NCBI GenBank assembly: GCA_046328715.1 | Contig: JAXLWB010000027.1 | Span: forward strand, 1 to 64,000 | DNA length: 64,000 nucleotides | Source of the DNA: JAXLWB01 sp046328715 | Lineage (GTDB): Bacteria > Chloroflexota > Anaerolineae > Caldilineales > Caldilineaceae | Direction of reading: 5' to 3' | Shown: piece by piece, positions 1 through 7,415 of the stretch | Layout: every line of letters begins with the position of its first letter | How positions within the stretch are numbered: position 1 is the stretch's first letter | The notes under the pieces: model-generated | What the model saw: the letters and a program-made list of their open reading frames with translations, nothing else | The model's database searches: none | What the model was told of the DNA's origin: nothing | Program-made: the position numbers and the translations under genes

Positions 1-335
1 GCCAAAGTATCATAAGCCCGGGCAACATCGCTCAGCAGGTTGGGCCACTCTCCACCGTTGCCGACACGACGATATTCAATGCTCCACACTGCTAAGCCAG
101 CCTCGGCCAGGGCTGCACACCACTGCCCCACATGCTGCCGATTGATCGTAGAACGCCAACAGCCGCCATGCACTATCACCACCACTGGAAGTTTTGTTGC
201 GAATGAGGCATAGGCAGTGGGCAAATACAACTCGCAAACTTGCGAAGGATCATCTCCATAGCGAAATGTTTCGATCCCTGGCACATACGGCAAGGCAAAT
301 AGCTCATCCAGGGTCATTATTTTAGCTGTGCTCAT
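1..335 (-). CDS. alpha/beta hydrolase, N-terminal part (runs off the left edge)
   Basis: Translating the minus strand from an ATG at 335 gives about 111 residues with no stop before the window edge. The motif HGGCWR (about residue 56) follows a hydrophobic strand (PVVVIVHGG), the oxyanion-hole HGG signature of the kynurenine formamidase/BD-FAE and carboxylesterase type alpha/beta hydrolases. The catalytic GxSxG serine and the later Asp and His would lie outside the window, so activity cannot be judged. No signal peptide is visible, so it is probably a cytoplasmic esterase or amidase. It lies 31 bp downstream of the hydroxypyruvate isomerase gene on the same strand and probably shares its transcript. 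Fold assignment is fairly safe; substrate is unknown. Confidence 0.75.
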   Translation of the reverse strand, partial: MSTAKIMTLDELFALPYVPGIETFRYGDDPSQVCELYLPTAYASFATKLPVVVIVHGGCWRSTINRQHVGQWCAALAEAGLAVWSIEYRRVGNGGEWPNLLSDVARAYDTL

Positions 336-366
336 GGTTGAATTCTCGTCAGCGAATGAGATTGGA

Positions 367-1143
367 CTAGACGTTGCAGATGGCAAAGGTGGTGCGCAGT
401 GCCTCAATTGGATCGCCCTTGGGGCTAAATTCATGGCCGACGTAGAGATCGTAACCGGTCGCCGCAATCGCACGGCAGATGCCGGTGTAGTTGAGTTCCT
501 GATCGTTGTCAAGATCACGGCGAGCAGGGTTGCCAGCAGTGTGGAAGTGACCGATCCATTTGATGTTGTCACGGATTGTACGAATTACATCGCCTTCCAT
601 GATCTGCATGTGGTAGATATCATAGAGCAGCTTGACCCGTGGACTGTTGACCCGTTCACAGACTGCCACGCCCCAGGCCGTGTGATCGCACTGGTAGCCG
701 GGATGATCGACCTTGGAGTTGAGCAGTTCGACGTTGAGATTGATCCCTTTCTTTTCGGCATAGGGTGCAATCCGACGCAGTCCATCGGCCACCGCTTCAA
801 TCGCCTCGATCTCACTCATGTGCGGCTGACGATTGCCGCTAAAGCAGATCAGGCCAGGGATCTTGTGTTTGACGGCGAGATCAATGGAGACTTTCAGTTC
901 ATCTTCGATCCGTTCGTGGTTGCTCCGTTTGTTTAAGCCATCCGGCAGCGAGGTATGACCACACATACTGGCGACGGCGAGCTTGTGTCGCTTCGCCAGA
1001 TCCATGATCTCTTCAAATTTTTCGTCACGCCCCCACAGCTCCACCGCAGCATAGCCTACTTCGGCGGTGTGGCGCATGAGGTCATCCAAGGTCATGCCTG
1101 CTGGCATGAAGAGGGGATAACAAATTGATTGTTTGATTGGCAT
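367..1143 (-). CDS. hyi: hydroxypyruvate isomerase family TIM-barrel protein
   Basis: A 258-residue protein of the xylose-isomerase-like TIM-barrel superfamily (AP endonuclease 2 fold). Hydroxypyruvate isomerases interconvert hydroxypyruvate and tartronate semialdehyde in glyoxylate and sugar-acid metabolism. The expected metal ligands are visible: Glu in NVELLNSK, Asp in LLYDIYHMQIMEGD, His in GHFHTAGNP and Glu in YVGHEFSP. The stretch HPGYQCDHT is typical of the Hyi subgroup rather than of general sugar-phosphate epimerases. Length is normal for the family. It is cytoplasmic, with no signal sequence. Neighbours are an alpha/beta hydrolase downstream and, across a 315-bp divergent gap, a lipoprotein gene. 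A related 3-keto sugar or inosose isomerase role is possible because the region is rich in Gfo/Idh/MocA dehydrogenases. Confidence 0.82.
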   Translation of the reverse strand: MPIKQSICYPLFMPAGMTLDDLMRHTAEVGYAAVELWGRDEKFEEIMDLAKRHKLAVASMCGHTSLPDGLNKRSNHERIEDELKVSIDLAVKHKIPGLICFSGNRQPHMSEIEAIEAVADGLRRIAPYAEKKGINLNVELLNSKVDHPGYQCDHTAWGVAVCERVNSPRVKLLYDIYHMQIMEGDVIRTIRDNIKWIGHFHTAGNPARRDLDNDQELNYTGICRAIAATGYDLYVGHEFSPKGDPIEALRTTFAICNV

Positions 1144-1458
1144 AGGATTTTTAGGGTTGATGTTGGTTTGGTTCGATGGTTGAATTGTAGGCTCAATGCC
1201 CCATCCTGTCCAATACAGCGCACATCCCTATCGAGTGATGGATGCAGGAGTGGTTTCGATTTACATGACTCGTTATGCTAAAATAACACAACGTCAAACA
1301 TTTTATAATTTGAAAAATGAGATCGCGGGTGACGCAGACGGGTAATCTCTGGGTGCTGATGAAAGCCGGATTTCCAGGTGCCATCTGCGCTCCCATTTGT
1401 GCTCTTTACTGTGCATTGACGTCTAATCCCGAAGTTTACTCACTTGTGGAGCCACAGA
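1144..1458. other. divergent intergenic region
   Basis: A 315-bp AT-rich gap between hydroxypyruvate isomerase (minus) and the lipoprotein cassette (plus). A TATAAT hexamer at 1304-1309 could be a -10 box for the plus-strand genes, but no good -35 lies 16-18 bp upstream. I see no convincing operator, RNA or small gene. Confidence 0.4.
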
Positions 1459-1932
1459 ATGCAGTTCAAGAATGTTTTGCGCGGTTTATATGCGCTTTTA
1501 TTGGTACTCATCTTGACCGCTTGTCAACCGGCCTCATCTGCCACGACGACAAGCGATGCCTCATCGACCCAGGAGCCCAAGGGCAAGACTGCCGACAACG
1601 CTGGCGGCTCAACGATCTTTGACATTGTCCAGGCAGATGGCACGTCGCAACCCTTTACGTTGGAGCAATTGAAGTCCCTCCCGATCAAAAGCATTATGGC
1701 GGGCGGAAAACCACAAGAGGGTCCGGCGGTGCTGGATGTATTGGCGTCCATTGGCATCACTGACTTCCAAAAGGTAACGATTGCTGGCGATGGTAGTTTG
1801 ACCTTTACTCGCGCAGAAGTAACAGGCGAGATGATACTGGATTTAAACAATCATGGTACAGTCAAACTTGCCTCTCCCGATCTCCCAATTCCAAGTCCGG
1901 TGAAAGAAGTGCAAACGATCACGGTTGAGTGA
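1459..1932 (+). CDS. lipoprotein with a molybdopterin-oxidoreductase-like C-terminal domain
   Basis: A protein of about 157 residues. I chose the ATG at 1459 because GGAG at 1448-1451 sits 7 bp upstream; a TTG at 1444 is in frame but poorer. The N-terminus is a classic lipoprotein signal with a hydrophobic stretch ending in the lipobox LTAC, so the mature protein should be tethered outside the membrane. A Ser/Thr-rich linker follows, then about 100 residues beginning IFDIVQADG and FTLEQLKSLP. This resembles the small extracytoplasmic domains often annotated as molybdopterin-binding oxidoreductase-like; I see no Cys suited to coordinate molybdenum. The next gene starts 3 bp after its stop, so the two are almost certainly co-transcribed. 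Function unknown; the lipoprotein call is strong. Confidence 0.7.
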   Translation: MQFKNVLRGLYALLLVLILTACQPASSATTTSDASSTQEPKGKTADNAGGSTIFDIVQADGTSQPFTLEQLKSLPIKSIMAGGKPQEGPAVLDVLASIGITDFQKVTIAGDGSLTFTRAEVTGEMILDLNNHGTVKLASPDLPIPSPVKEVQTITVE

Positions 1933-1935
1933 CAA

Positions 1936-2685
1936 ATGGCGCAACAAGAATGGCTGATCGGGATTGACGACACTGATAATCTGGAAAGTCGCGGCACTGG
2001 GCATCGCGTGCGTATGCTAGGTGAACAGTTGGCATCGGCAAATCTGGCCGATGTGCGTGGGATTACGCGTCATCAGCTTCTGGTCGATCCACGAATTCCT
2101 TACACCTCACACAACAGCTCGGCTTGTATGCAGATCCTTGCCGATGAGGCAGCCAGCGACGAGATTTATGCCTTCTGTCGAGAGTTTCTGTTGCAGGAAA
2201 GCGCTCCTGGTTCGGATGCTGGATTGTGTATGGCACAGCGTTCAGCCGTGGATGAGGCTGTGGTTGCCTTTGGTCTGTTGGCAAAAACGCAGGTACTCAC
2301 GATCCAAGTAGCGCAGCAGCTAGCCCAATCCCGAGCCATTCGCCTGGAAGGATTGACTGGGACTGGAGGTGGTATGATTGGCGCACTGGCAGCGATTGGC
2401 TTGCGCGTCGAGGGCAATGATGGGCGATTTCTCTGGTTGCCCAGGTTGCGCCAACTGCAAGGAATTTACACGGTAGAACGACTATGTCAGCTCGTGCCGA
2501 TTGAGTTGATTCAGGATCGGGGCGGCAGTCCAATTCCAGGCCACGAGCGAATTGAGATTGGCGAATGGCCGCGTCCCATCATGCGTAACGGCAAAATTCT
2601 TCTTTTGGTCGATAAGGCGGAAAATCATGATCAATTTGAGTGGCAAGTTGCCGACAAACAATCTATCAAGCAGCTATCCGAGTGA
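1936..2685 (+). CDS. TiaS-like (tRNA-Ile2 agmatinylcytidine synthetase family) protein, short bacterial form
   Basis: A 249-residue protein opening with LIGIDDTDNLESRGTGHR, the hallmark N-terminal motif of the archaeal TiaS/DUF1743 group, which ATP-dependently attaches agmatine to C34 of tRNA-Ile2. Archaeal TiaS is about 420 residues and carries C-terminal OB-fold and zinc-ribbon domains; here only the N-terminal catalytic-type region is present and no Cys ribbon is seen. The glycine-rich LTGTGGGMIGALAAIG (about residues 140-155) is a second conserved-looking block. Bacteria normally use TilS-made lysidine at this position, so a true TiaS role is unlikely. It may act on another small substrate, perhaps linked to the flanking lipoprotein and membrane protein, with which it forms a tight three-gene unit (3-bp gap upstream, 59-bp overlap downstream). 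Confidence 0.65.
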   Translation: MAQQEWLIGIDDTDNLESRGTGHRVRMLGEQLASANLADVRGITRHQLLVDPRIPYTSHNSSACMQILADEAASDEIYAFCREFLLQESAPGSDAGLCMAQRSAVDEAVVAFGLLAKTQVLTIQVAQQLAQSRAIRLEGLTGTGGGMIGALAAIGLRVEGNDGRFLWLPRLRQLQGIYTVERLCQLVPIELIQDRGGSPIPGHERIEIGEWPRPIMRNGKILLLVDKAENHDQFEWQVADKQSIKQLSE

Positions 2686-3208
2686 GGAACGGCTTTCGCT
2701 CAAGGAGTTTGTACGACTCTTCAGTTTAGGTATGTTGGTGGTGATAATTCACACAGTGTGGCGAGCCGGGCTGCAACTCCCTGGCCATCATGGATTGGAG
2801 TGGATGGCCCTGCTCATGATCGGACGAAGGACCTCTAACACGCGCTGGGCGGCGACTACTTCGAGTATTGGCGCAGCGACCACTGCGTTGCTGCCGCTCT
2901 TTGGCTTTGACGATCCGTTTATATGGCTGGTCTATCTTATTCCCGGCTTGATCATCGATCTGCTTTACTTTGCCCCGCTCAAATGGCAATATCAGATTGT
3001 TGGTTTGGCTTTGCTTGGAGGGATTGCCCATGCCAGCAAACCCCTGCTGCGGCTCGGCATTAATCTTTTAACCGGCTGGCCCTATGGATCGATTCTCTAT
3101 GGCATCCTCTATCCGCTGACGACACACATTGTCTTCGGTATCCTGGGGGCGGCAGCCGGGGCCGGAATGATCTATTATTGGCATTCGCGGAGGGATGTGA
3201 AGCAATAG
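2627..3208 (+). CDS. multi-pass membrane protein, possible ECF transporter S-component-like
   Basis: About 193 residues from the ATG at 2627. An earlier in-frame ATG at 2552 would overlap the previous gene much more, and a TTG at 2648 is another option. Roughly five to six hydrophobic segments are visible, including FSLGMLVVIIHTVW, FIWLVYLIPGLIIDLLYF and IVFGILGAAAGAGMIYYW. Small size, helix number and Gly/Ala-rich packing recall ECF-type vitamin or metal S components, but I see no family-defining motif. The 59-bp overlap with the TiaS-like gene implies translational coupling, so the three proteins likely work together: an outside lipoprotein, a cytoplasmic nucleotide-dependent enzyme and an integral membrane protein. 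Membrane topology is confident; transport is inference. Confidence 0.6.
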   Translation: MINLSGKLPTNNLSSSYPSEERLSLKEFVRLFSLGMLVVIIHTVWRAGLQLPGHHGLEWMALLMIGRRTSNTRWAATTSSIGAATTALLPLFGFDDPFIWLVYLIPGLIIDLLYFAPLKWQYQIVGLALLGGIAHASKPLLRLGINLLTGWPYGSILYGILYPLTTHIVFGILGAAAGAGMIYYWHSRRDVKQ

Positions 3209-3277
3209 TCCACCAACCTCTTCCACCTTGACAAGTCGCCGTTCATGATAGCTCTTCCGTGTAGCAAAATCGATGTA

Positions 3278-3363
3278 CTAAACTGCGGTTGAAATGAGAA
3301 CAGGATCTTTTCTATTCGCAAAAGGTATGGGAAACATCCGGTTCTCATTCAGAGCAGAGTTTA
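3278..3363. terminator. long imperfect hairpin downstream of the membrane protein gene
   Basis: The arms at 3278-3306 and 3335-3363 pair over about 29 bp with internal mismatches; perfect blocks are CTAAACT/AGTTTAG and AATGAGAAC/GTTCTCATT. It sits 70 bp past the cassette stop and before the convergent VapC gene, so it may end transcripts from both sides. There is no clean T-run, so Rho-independent termination is uncertain. Confidence 0.45.
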
Positions 3364-3419
3364 GATCGCAGTTGAGGATGATTACAAATGTGGTTGCAGG
3401 AGTAAACGAAAACGCTGTT

Positions 3420-3824
3420 TCACTCGATTACTTTTACAAGCTTACTATCGATGATGATATGGTCAGTAGTTAATAAGGGCAAGTTGAACGCACGCGCTGT
3501 TGCTGCAATAATTCGATCCCCCATTTCAGGAATTGCTGCTGGACCAAAATCATTGAGTGCAGCCACCACTTGCATCGTTAGTGGTGTAACATACAGTGTT
3601 GCGTCAGGCTCTTCTGTTAGGTTCAACAGAAACTCAACGGATGCTTTCGGAATCCGTTGCCGCTGCACGAGAAAAATTGCTTCAACGATGACAACGCTAG
3701 GCACTAGAATTTGAGCCTGACCATCTTCCATCAAGTTGTATACTCTGTTGATGGCTTTCGGTAACCGACGATCATCGCTTATGTACCAAAGCAGGCATTG
3801 TGTGTCGGTGACATAACGTTTCAT
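3420..3824 (-). CDS. vapC: PIN-domain ribonuclease toxin (VapC type)
   Basis: A 134-residue PIN domain. VapC toxins are Mg-dependent ribonucleases that cleave tRNA or rRNA when not held by an antitoxin. The acidic residues expected for the metal site are present: Asp7 in YVTDTQCLLW, Glu in VVIVEAIFL, Asp in MGDRIIAATA and Asp in LTTDHIII. Length matches the family. The cognate antitoxin-like gene lies 9 bp upstream on the same strand, the usual antitoxin-then-toxin order. The gene is somewhat more AT-rich than its neighbours, in keeping with a mobile module. Toxin family confidence is high; its RNA target is unknown. Confidence 0.85.
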   Translation of the reverse strand: MKRYVTDTQCLLWYISDDRRLPKAINRVYNLMEDGQAQILVPSVVIVEAIFLVQRQRIPKASVEFLLNLTEEPDATLYVTPLTMQVVAALNDFGPAAIPEMGDRIIAATARAFNLPLLTTDHIIIDSKLVKVIE

Positions 3825-3833
3825 AAAAGTAAC

Positions 3834-4082
3834 TTATTGGGGACTATGGAATTTATTCCACATTTCCTTACGCGCTTCGGCAAGTAATTCTGGTGAGAAA
3901 TCATACCCTTTTAACATGCCTCTCAGATTGACAATCCGCAAAGATGTTTTGGGTGGGATAGAAGGTGCTTCGGTTTTATGAGTTTTGAATCGCAGAAACT
4001 CTAGATATATTGCAAGATCTTCCAAACTATCAGGGGGCAGTGTTTTAATTTGGCGATAAATTTCTTGGATATTAACAGTCAT
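3834..4082 (-). CDS. VapB-like antitoxin (DUF2281-type small protein)
   Basis: An 82-residue protein directly upstream of the PIN toxin gene with a 9-bp gap. The N-terminal half (IQEIYRQIKTLPPDSLEDLAIYLEFLRF) resembles small antitoxins of the DUF2281 type, in which a helical region reads like YxxIxxLPxxxxxEVxDFxxFL. The C-terminal part (GMLKGYDFSPELLAEARKEMW) resembles toxin-neutralising tails that end in a MW-K segment. It presumably binds VapC and represses the shared promoter. No obvious operator palindrome is visible in the 190 bp upstream. The pairing with VapC is the strongest evidence. Confidence 0.7.
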   Translation of the reverse strand: MTVNIQEIYRQIKTLPPDSLEDLAIYLEFLRFKTHKTEAPSIPPKTSLRIVNLRGMLKGYDFSPELLAEARKEMWNKFHSPQ

Positions 4083-4217
4083 AGTATGACCTCCTTTATC
4101 TTATGCGCTGCTTGAAAACTACAGAGCAGGTGCGCATAAAATATTTAACCGCACCTGTGCAACTTATGCAACTTGTGTGTTGCTACAAGATAGGCAGTAA
4201 AACGTTTATATCCTCAA

Positions 4218-4255
4218 AAGCAATCGCCGAATGCTCAGGCATTCAGCGATTGCTT
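4218..4255. terminator. stem-loop between the TA pair and the inositol dehydrogenase
   Basis: Arms AAGCAATCGCCGAATGC (4218-4234) and GCATTCAGCGATTGCTT (4239-4255) pair over 17 bp with one mismatch around a TCAG loop. It lies 20 bp beyond the stop of the minus-strand dehydrogenase and so probably terminates or stabilises that transcript before vapBC. Confidence 0.65.
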
Positions 4256-4275
4256 ATCCATATGGTTAGTCTGTC

Positions 4276-5292
4276 CTATCCAATTTCGCTCACCTTTACA
4301 GGTCGTCCTTCCTTATAACTCTTCAGCGCCGCCAGTCCAACCAGCAAGGCCATCCGTCCATCATTGCCATTGACCAGTGTCGGCTTGTCGTTAACCACAG
4401 CATCGACAAAGGCGGCGATCTCGTTGGCGTAGGAATCCATGTAGCGCTCCATGAAGAAGTTGAGCGGTAGGTCGCGCTGGATTGCTGTTGCGCCGCTGAA
4501 CACGCTGTTGTTGGGGTAATTGTTCTCGGTTTGGATCGCACCTTTCGTCCCTAACACCTCGACTCGCTGATCATAACCATAGACCGCCTGGCGGCAGTTG
4601 TCGATGGTGCCGATCAGGCCGTTGGCAAAGCGCAGCAGGGTGACATGGGTGTCGATATCCCCCGCCTCACCAATCGCAGGATCGACTGTGACGCCGCCCT
4701 GGACATAGACCTCTTCGATCTCGCTGCCGCTGATAAAGCGCGCCATATCCCAATCGTGGATCGTCATATCGAGGAAGATGCCGCCCGAGCCTTTGACATA
4801 AGTAATCGGTGGCGGGGCTGGGTCGCGGCTGATGATGTGCAGGATCTGCGGTTTGCCGATCTCGCCGCTGGTGATTGCCTTACGCACGCGGGCATAGTTG
4901 GCATCGAAGCGGCGGTTGAAACCAAGTTGCAATTTAACACTGGTGCGATTGACCACGGAGAGTGCATCATCGGTGGCTTCCAGGGTCAACGCAATCGGCT
5001 TTTCGCAAAAGATGTGTTTGCCCGCGCGAGCCGCAGCCTTCATAATTTCGGCGTGGGTGGCCGTGACTGAGCAAATCAGCACGGCATCGATCTTGGGATC
5101 ATCCATAATCGCCTGATAATTGGGCGCAATCGTCGGAATATGAAATTTGGCAGCAATATTTTCCGCTGCACTGGCGAGTGGATCGGTTACGGCTGCTAAC
5201 GTGGCATTGGGGATGCGGTAGGCCACGGTCGCCGCATGTGCCTGGGCAATACGGCCTGCGCCGATGAGTCCGATTTGAAGAAGTTTTGACAT
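4276..5292 (-). CDS. iolG: Gfo/Idh/MocA dehydrogenase, inositol 2-dehydrogenase-like
   Basis: A 338-residue NAD(P)-dependent oxidoreductase. The N-terminal Rossmann fold shows GLIGAGRIAQAHA (glycine-rich loop, residues 8-20), then the EKPIALT motif whose Lys is catalytic, LGFNRRFDANYARVR, and GGIFLDMTIHDWDMARF supplying the Asp and His of the active site. This combination and length match myo-inositol 2-dehydrogenase (IolG), which makes scyllo-inosose, though closely related sugar dehydrogenases share it. Cytoplasmic. It is followed by a strong stem-loop and preceded by a zinc-ribbon protein gene. Nearby hydroxypyruvate isomerase-like and sugar isomerase/epimerase genes fit a polyol or sugar catabolic regulon. 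Family is certain; substrate is inferred. Confidence 0.85.
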   Translation of the reverse strand: MSKLLQIGLIGAGRIAQAHAATVAYRIPNATLAAVTDPLASAAENIAAKFHIPTIAPNYQAIMDDPKIDAVLICSVTATHAEIMKAAARAGKHIFCEKPIALTLEATDDALSVVNRTSVKLQLGFNRRFDANYARVRKAITSGEIGKPQILHIISRDPAPPPITYVKGSGGIFLDMTIHDWDMARFISGSEIEEVYVQGGVTVDPAIGEAGDIDTHVTLLRFANGLIGTIDNCRQAVYGYDQRVEVLGTKGAIQTENNYPNNSVFSGATAIQRDLPLNFFMERYMDSYANEIAAFVDAVVNDKPTLVNGNDGRMALLVGLAALKSYKEGRPVKVSEIG

Positions 5293-5376
5293 AGTGTTCC
5301 TTATGAAAAGTGAGTAATTGCAGATTTGGTTACATGGGCCGAAGCTTAATCAGTCCATTATTGTCAATGTACGCAG

Positions 5377-5664
5377 CTAGCGTCCATACGTTGACAGAAA
5401 TTCGGTTTTACAGACTGGACATGTTCTTTGCCTTAATCCAGCGGTCATAGCCTGAACTAAATTCTTTTCAGGTTGTGATGAGCAAAAATCGCAAAGTGGA
5501 AGTTGAAAGTCTTTTGGAATTTCTGTCACTGGTTGTGCATCGAATTCACGCCGTTGATGCTGCAAATGTGCTTGTGTAATCACAAACGATCTACCACATG
5601 AACTACACGCTGCAACAGCATTAGCACTTCCACAGTGATTACATGTTAATATCGATGCGTCCAT
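5377..5664 (-). CDS. small zinc-ribbon protein with four CxxC knuckles
   Basis: A 95-residue protein of unknown role. It contains four paired cysteine knuckles: CNHC (8-11), CSSC (20-23), CDFC in the middle and CPVC near the C-terminus. The spacing suggests two treble-clef or zinc-ribbon units, each binding one zinc ion, joined by a linker of about 35 residues. The first unit resembles the zinc ribbons found in B-box-like or DNA/RNA-associated bacterial proteins; the second ends CPVCKTEF. There is no signal peptide or membrane segment. It sits between two Gfo/Idh/MocA dehydrogenase genes with untranslated gaps of 85-100 bp, so it is not obviously part of their operon. Confidence 0.6.
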   Translation of the reverse strand: MDASILTCNHCGSANAVAACSSCGRSFVITQAHLQHQRREFDAQPVTEIPKDFQLPLCDFCSSQPEKNLVQAMTAGLRQRTCPVCKTEFLSTYGR

Positions 5665-5764
5665 ACGGTGTAATACTCACAATATCAAACTTCCGACAAT
5701 GTCAGCACATGCGGTCTATAACAAACAGTCAGCCATTATATACTAGAGACCTTAAAAATTCGCG

Positions 5765-6811
5765 TCAGGCGCAAAGTCCCGAGAGGATGAACTGTTCTTC
5801 ATCACATATATCCTCGGGTGTCTCTGGAATGTTTACGGTCACCGCTTTGCCGCTCCTGGCGGATTCGATGCAGGCATCGCACACGATCATCGCCATGTAA
5901 CCATCCCAGGCGGATGGACCCGTGGCTGCACCCTTTTGCAGCGCATTAACCCAAGCCTTGGTTTCGAGAATGTAGGCGGTGTCAAAGCGTTGTAGCCAAT
6001 CCTCTTCGATCCATTGCCCACGTTGATTAGATTGGTTCACGATGGCGCTCTGCAATGAATTGGTTTTCACAGCGCCACGTTCGGCGGTCATTTTCACATC
6101 GACTTCGTAGCCGTAACCTGCTTCGACGTTGCACTCGATATGGCCGATGCCACCGTGACGGAATTGCATCTGTATCAGCGCCATGCGCGCCGTATCTGGC
6201 ATCCCTGTTTTCCAAGGAACGTAGCTCACGTAGACCTGTTCAATCTCATCCTCCATCATCCAGCGCGCAGAGTGAACATCATGAACGGCGGCATTCGTGA
6301 TGACATCGACGAGGCCAGCTTCATCGGATGTCTGGTTGGTGTGTAGCCCATAAAAGGCTAGCCTCTTCCCAAGCTGGCCGCTGTCGATCATCTGTTTGAC
6401 CCTGACATGCGCCGGGTCGTACTCGCGCATAAAGCCGAGTTGCACCAATCGTCGCCCGCCCGCCACCTCGGCTTCGATCACTTTGTAGGCTTCGGCGGCG
6501 CTGATTGCTAGTGGCTTTTCGCAAAAGACCGGTTTGCCCGCTGCGATACAGGCTTGGGTAAGCGAGGCGTGAAAGCGATCCGGTGCGGCAATCAAGACCG
6601 CTTCCACTTCGGGATGTTTGATCAATTCATTGCCGTCACGGAAGGTGTGGGTAGCACCACAGGCGGCTGCGACCTCGCTCATGCGAGTTTGATCGACATC
6701 CGCCAGTGCCACAACCTGGGCCGATGCCACTTCGTTGGTTAAATTGCGTACATGGCGGCCACCCATCCCGCCTGTGCCGATGACGCCGACTTTTATCGTT
6801 TTGTTACTCAT
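5765..6811 (-). CDS. Gfo/Idh/MocA family oxidoreductase
   Basis: A 348-residue NAD(P)-dependent dehydrogenase. Visible motifs are GVIGTGGMGGRHV (Rossmann glycine loop), FCEKPLAIS (catalytic Lys region), QLGFMREYDPAHVRVKQMI and VITNAAVHDVHSARWMM, where the His occupies the catalytic His position. The protein resembles inositol and scyllo-inositol dehydrogenases and related sugar oxidoreductases. It starts 12 bp after the acetyltransferase gene on the same strand, which suggests an operon. It differs clearly from the IolG-like protein at 4276 and so is a paralogue of separate specificity rather than a recent duplicate. Confidence 0.85.
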   Translation of the reverse strand: MSNKTIKVGVIGTGGMGGRHVRNLTNEVASAQVVALADVDQTRMSEVAAACGATHTFRDGNELIKHPEVEAVLIAAPDRFHASLTQACIAAGKPVFCEKPLAISAAEAYKVIEAEVAGGRRLVQLGFMREYDPAHVRVKQMIDSGQLGKRLAFYGLHTNQTSDEAGLVDVITNAAVHDVHSARWMMEDEIEQVYVSYVPWKTGMPDTARMALIQMQFRHGGIGHIECNVEAGYGYEVDVKMTAERGAVKTNSLQSAIVNQSNQRGQWIEEDWLQRFDTAYILETKAWVNALQKGAATGPSAWDGYMAMIVCDACIESARSGKAVTVNIPETPEDICDEEQFILSGLCA

Positions 6812-6823
6812 TTTGTTTCCTGA

Positions 6824-7366
6824 TCAGAATGATTGCAGCTTTTCCCACTCGTTGCGCAAGATACCCATCTGTATTAAATCGATGTAGTTTCCGTTGCTCC
6901 AAACATGCTCACGTAGTCGCCCTTCTTCAACAAAGCCACAATGCCGATAGGCACCGATTGCTCGTTCGTTGTTGCCATTGACCGAAAGATAAACTTTACG
7001 CATGTTCTGCAAACGAAATGCGTAGTCTAAGAGCAGGCGTATGGCATCCGTGCCATAGCCGCGACCCCAGTAATTTTTGTCGCCAATCGTGATCCCTAAT
7101 CCACAGGTATGGGCTATCGCATCGACTTGAAAGAGCGCACAGCCGCCAATGTAAAGGCCGTCTGCTTCAATGGCAAAGCTCATCCCATCTCGCCCGCCCT
7201 TACTCACGTTGGCATCAAAATCAGCCTGAAGTCGAGCCAGTGCCTGCGGTATGGGTGGATCGCCGCCCCCTGCGAGTTCCACTTCTACATCATTGTTGAA
7301 CTCGCAGAGTCGCTCTAGATCGTCTCGGGTCATTGCCCGTAAACGTACTTTGTTTCCTTGTAGCAT
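6824..7366 (-). CDS. GNAT family N-acetyltransferase (RimJ/RimL type)
   Basis: A 180-residue acetyl-CoA-dependent acetyltransferase. The N-terminus (KVRLRAMTRDDLERL) is the typical beta1-alpha1 of the RimJ/RimL/Acetyltransf_3 group. YWGRGYGTDAIRLLLDYAF supplies the R/Q-x-x-G-x-G/A acetyl-CoA pyrophosphate loop, and VNGNNERAIGAYRHCGFVEEGRLREHVW is the standard motif B end. Such enzymes acetylate N-termini, antibiotics or small amines; no substrate can be read here. It precedes the dehydrogenase at 5765 with a 12-bp gap and probably shares a message with it. Confidence 0.85.
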   Translation of the reverse strand: MLQGNKVRLRAMTRDDLERLCEFNNDVEVELAGGGDPPIPQALARLQADFDANVSKGGRDGMSFAIEADGLYIGGCALFQVDAIAHTCGLGITIGDKNYWGRGYGTDAIRLLLDYAFRLQNMRKVYLSVNGNNERAIGAYRHCGFVEEGRLREHVWSNGNYIDLIQMGILRNEWEKLQSF

Positions 7367-7415
7367 TAACGTCTGTTGTCCTTTTCTGTAGAATTACTCA
7401 AATCTCAATCTATCT

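Noticed and set aside
2552..2626. Longer start of the membrane protein gene at 2552
   Set aside because: Would overlap the TiaS-like gene by 134 bp with a non-membrane, Arg-rich leader; ATG 2627 is simpler.
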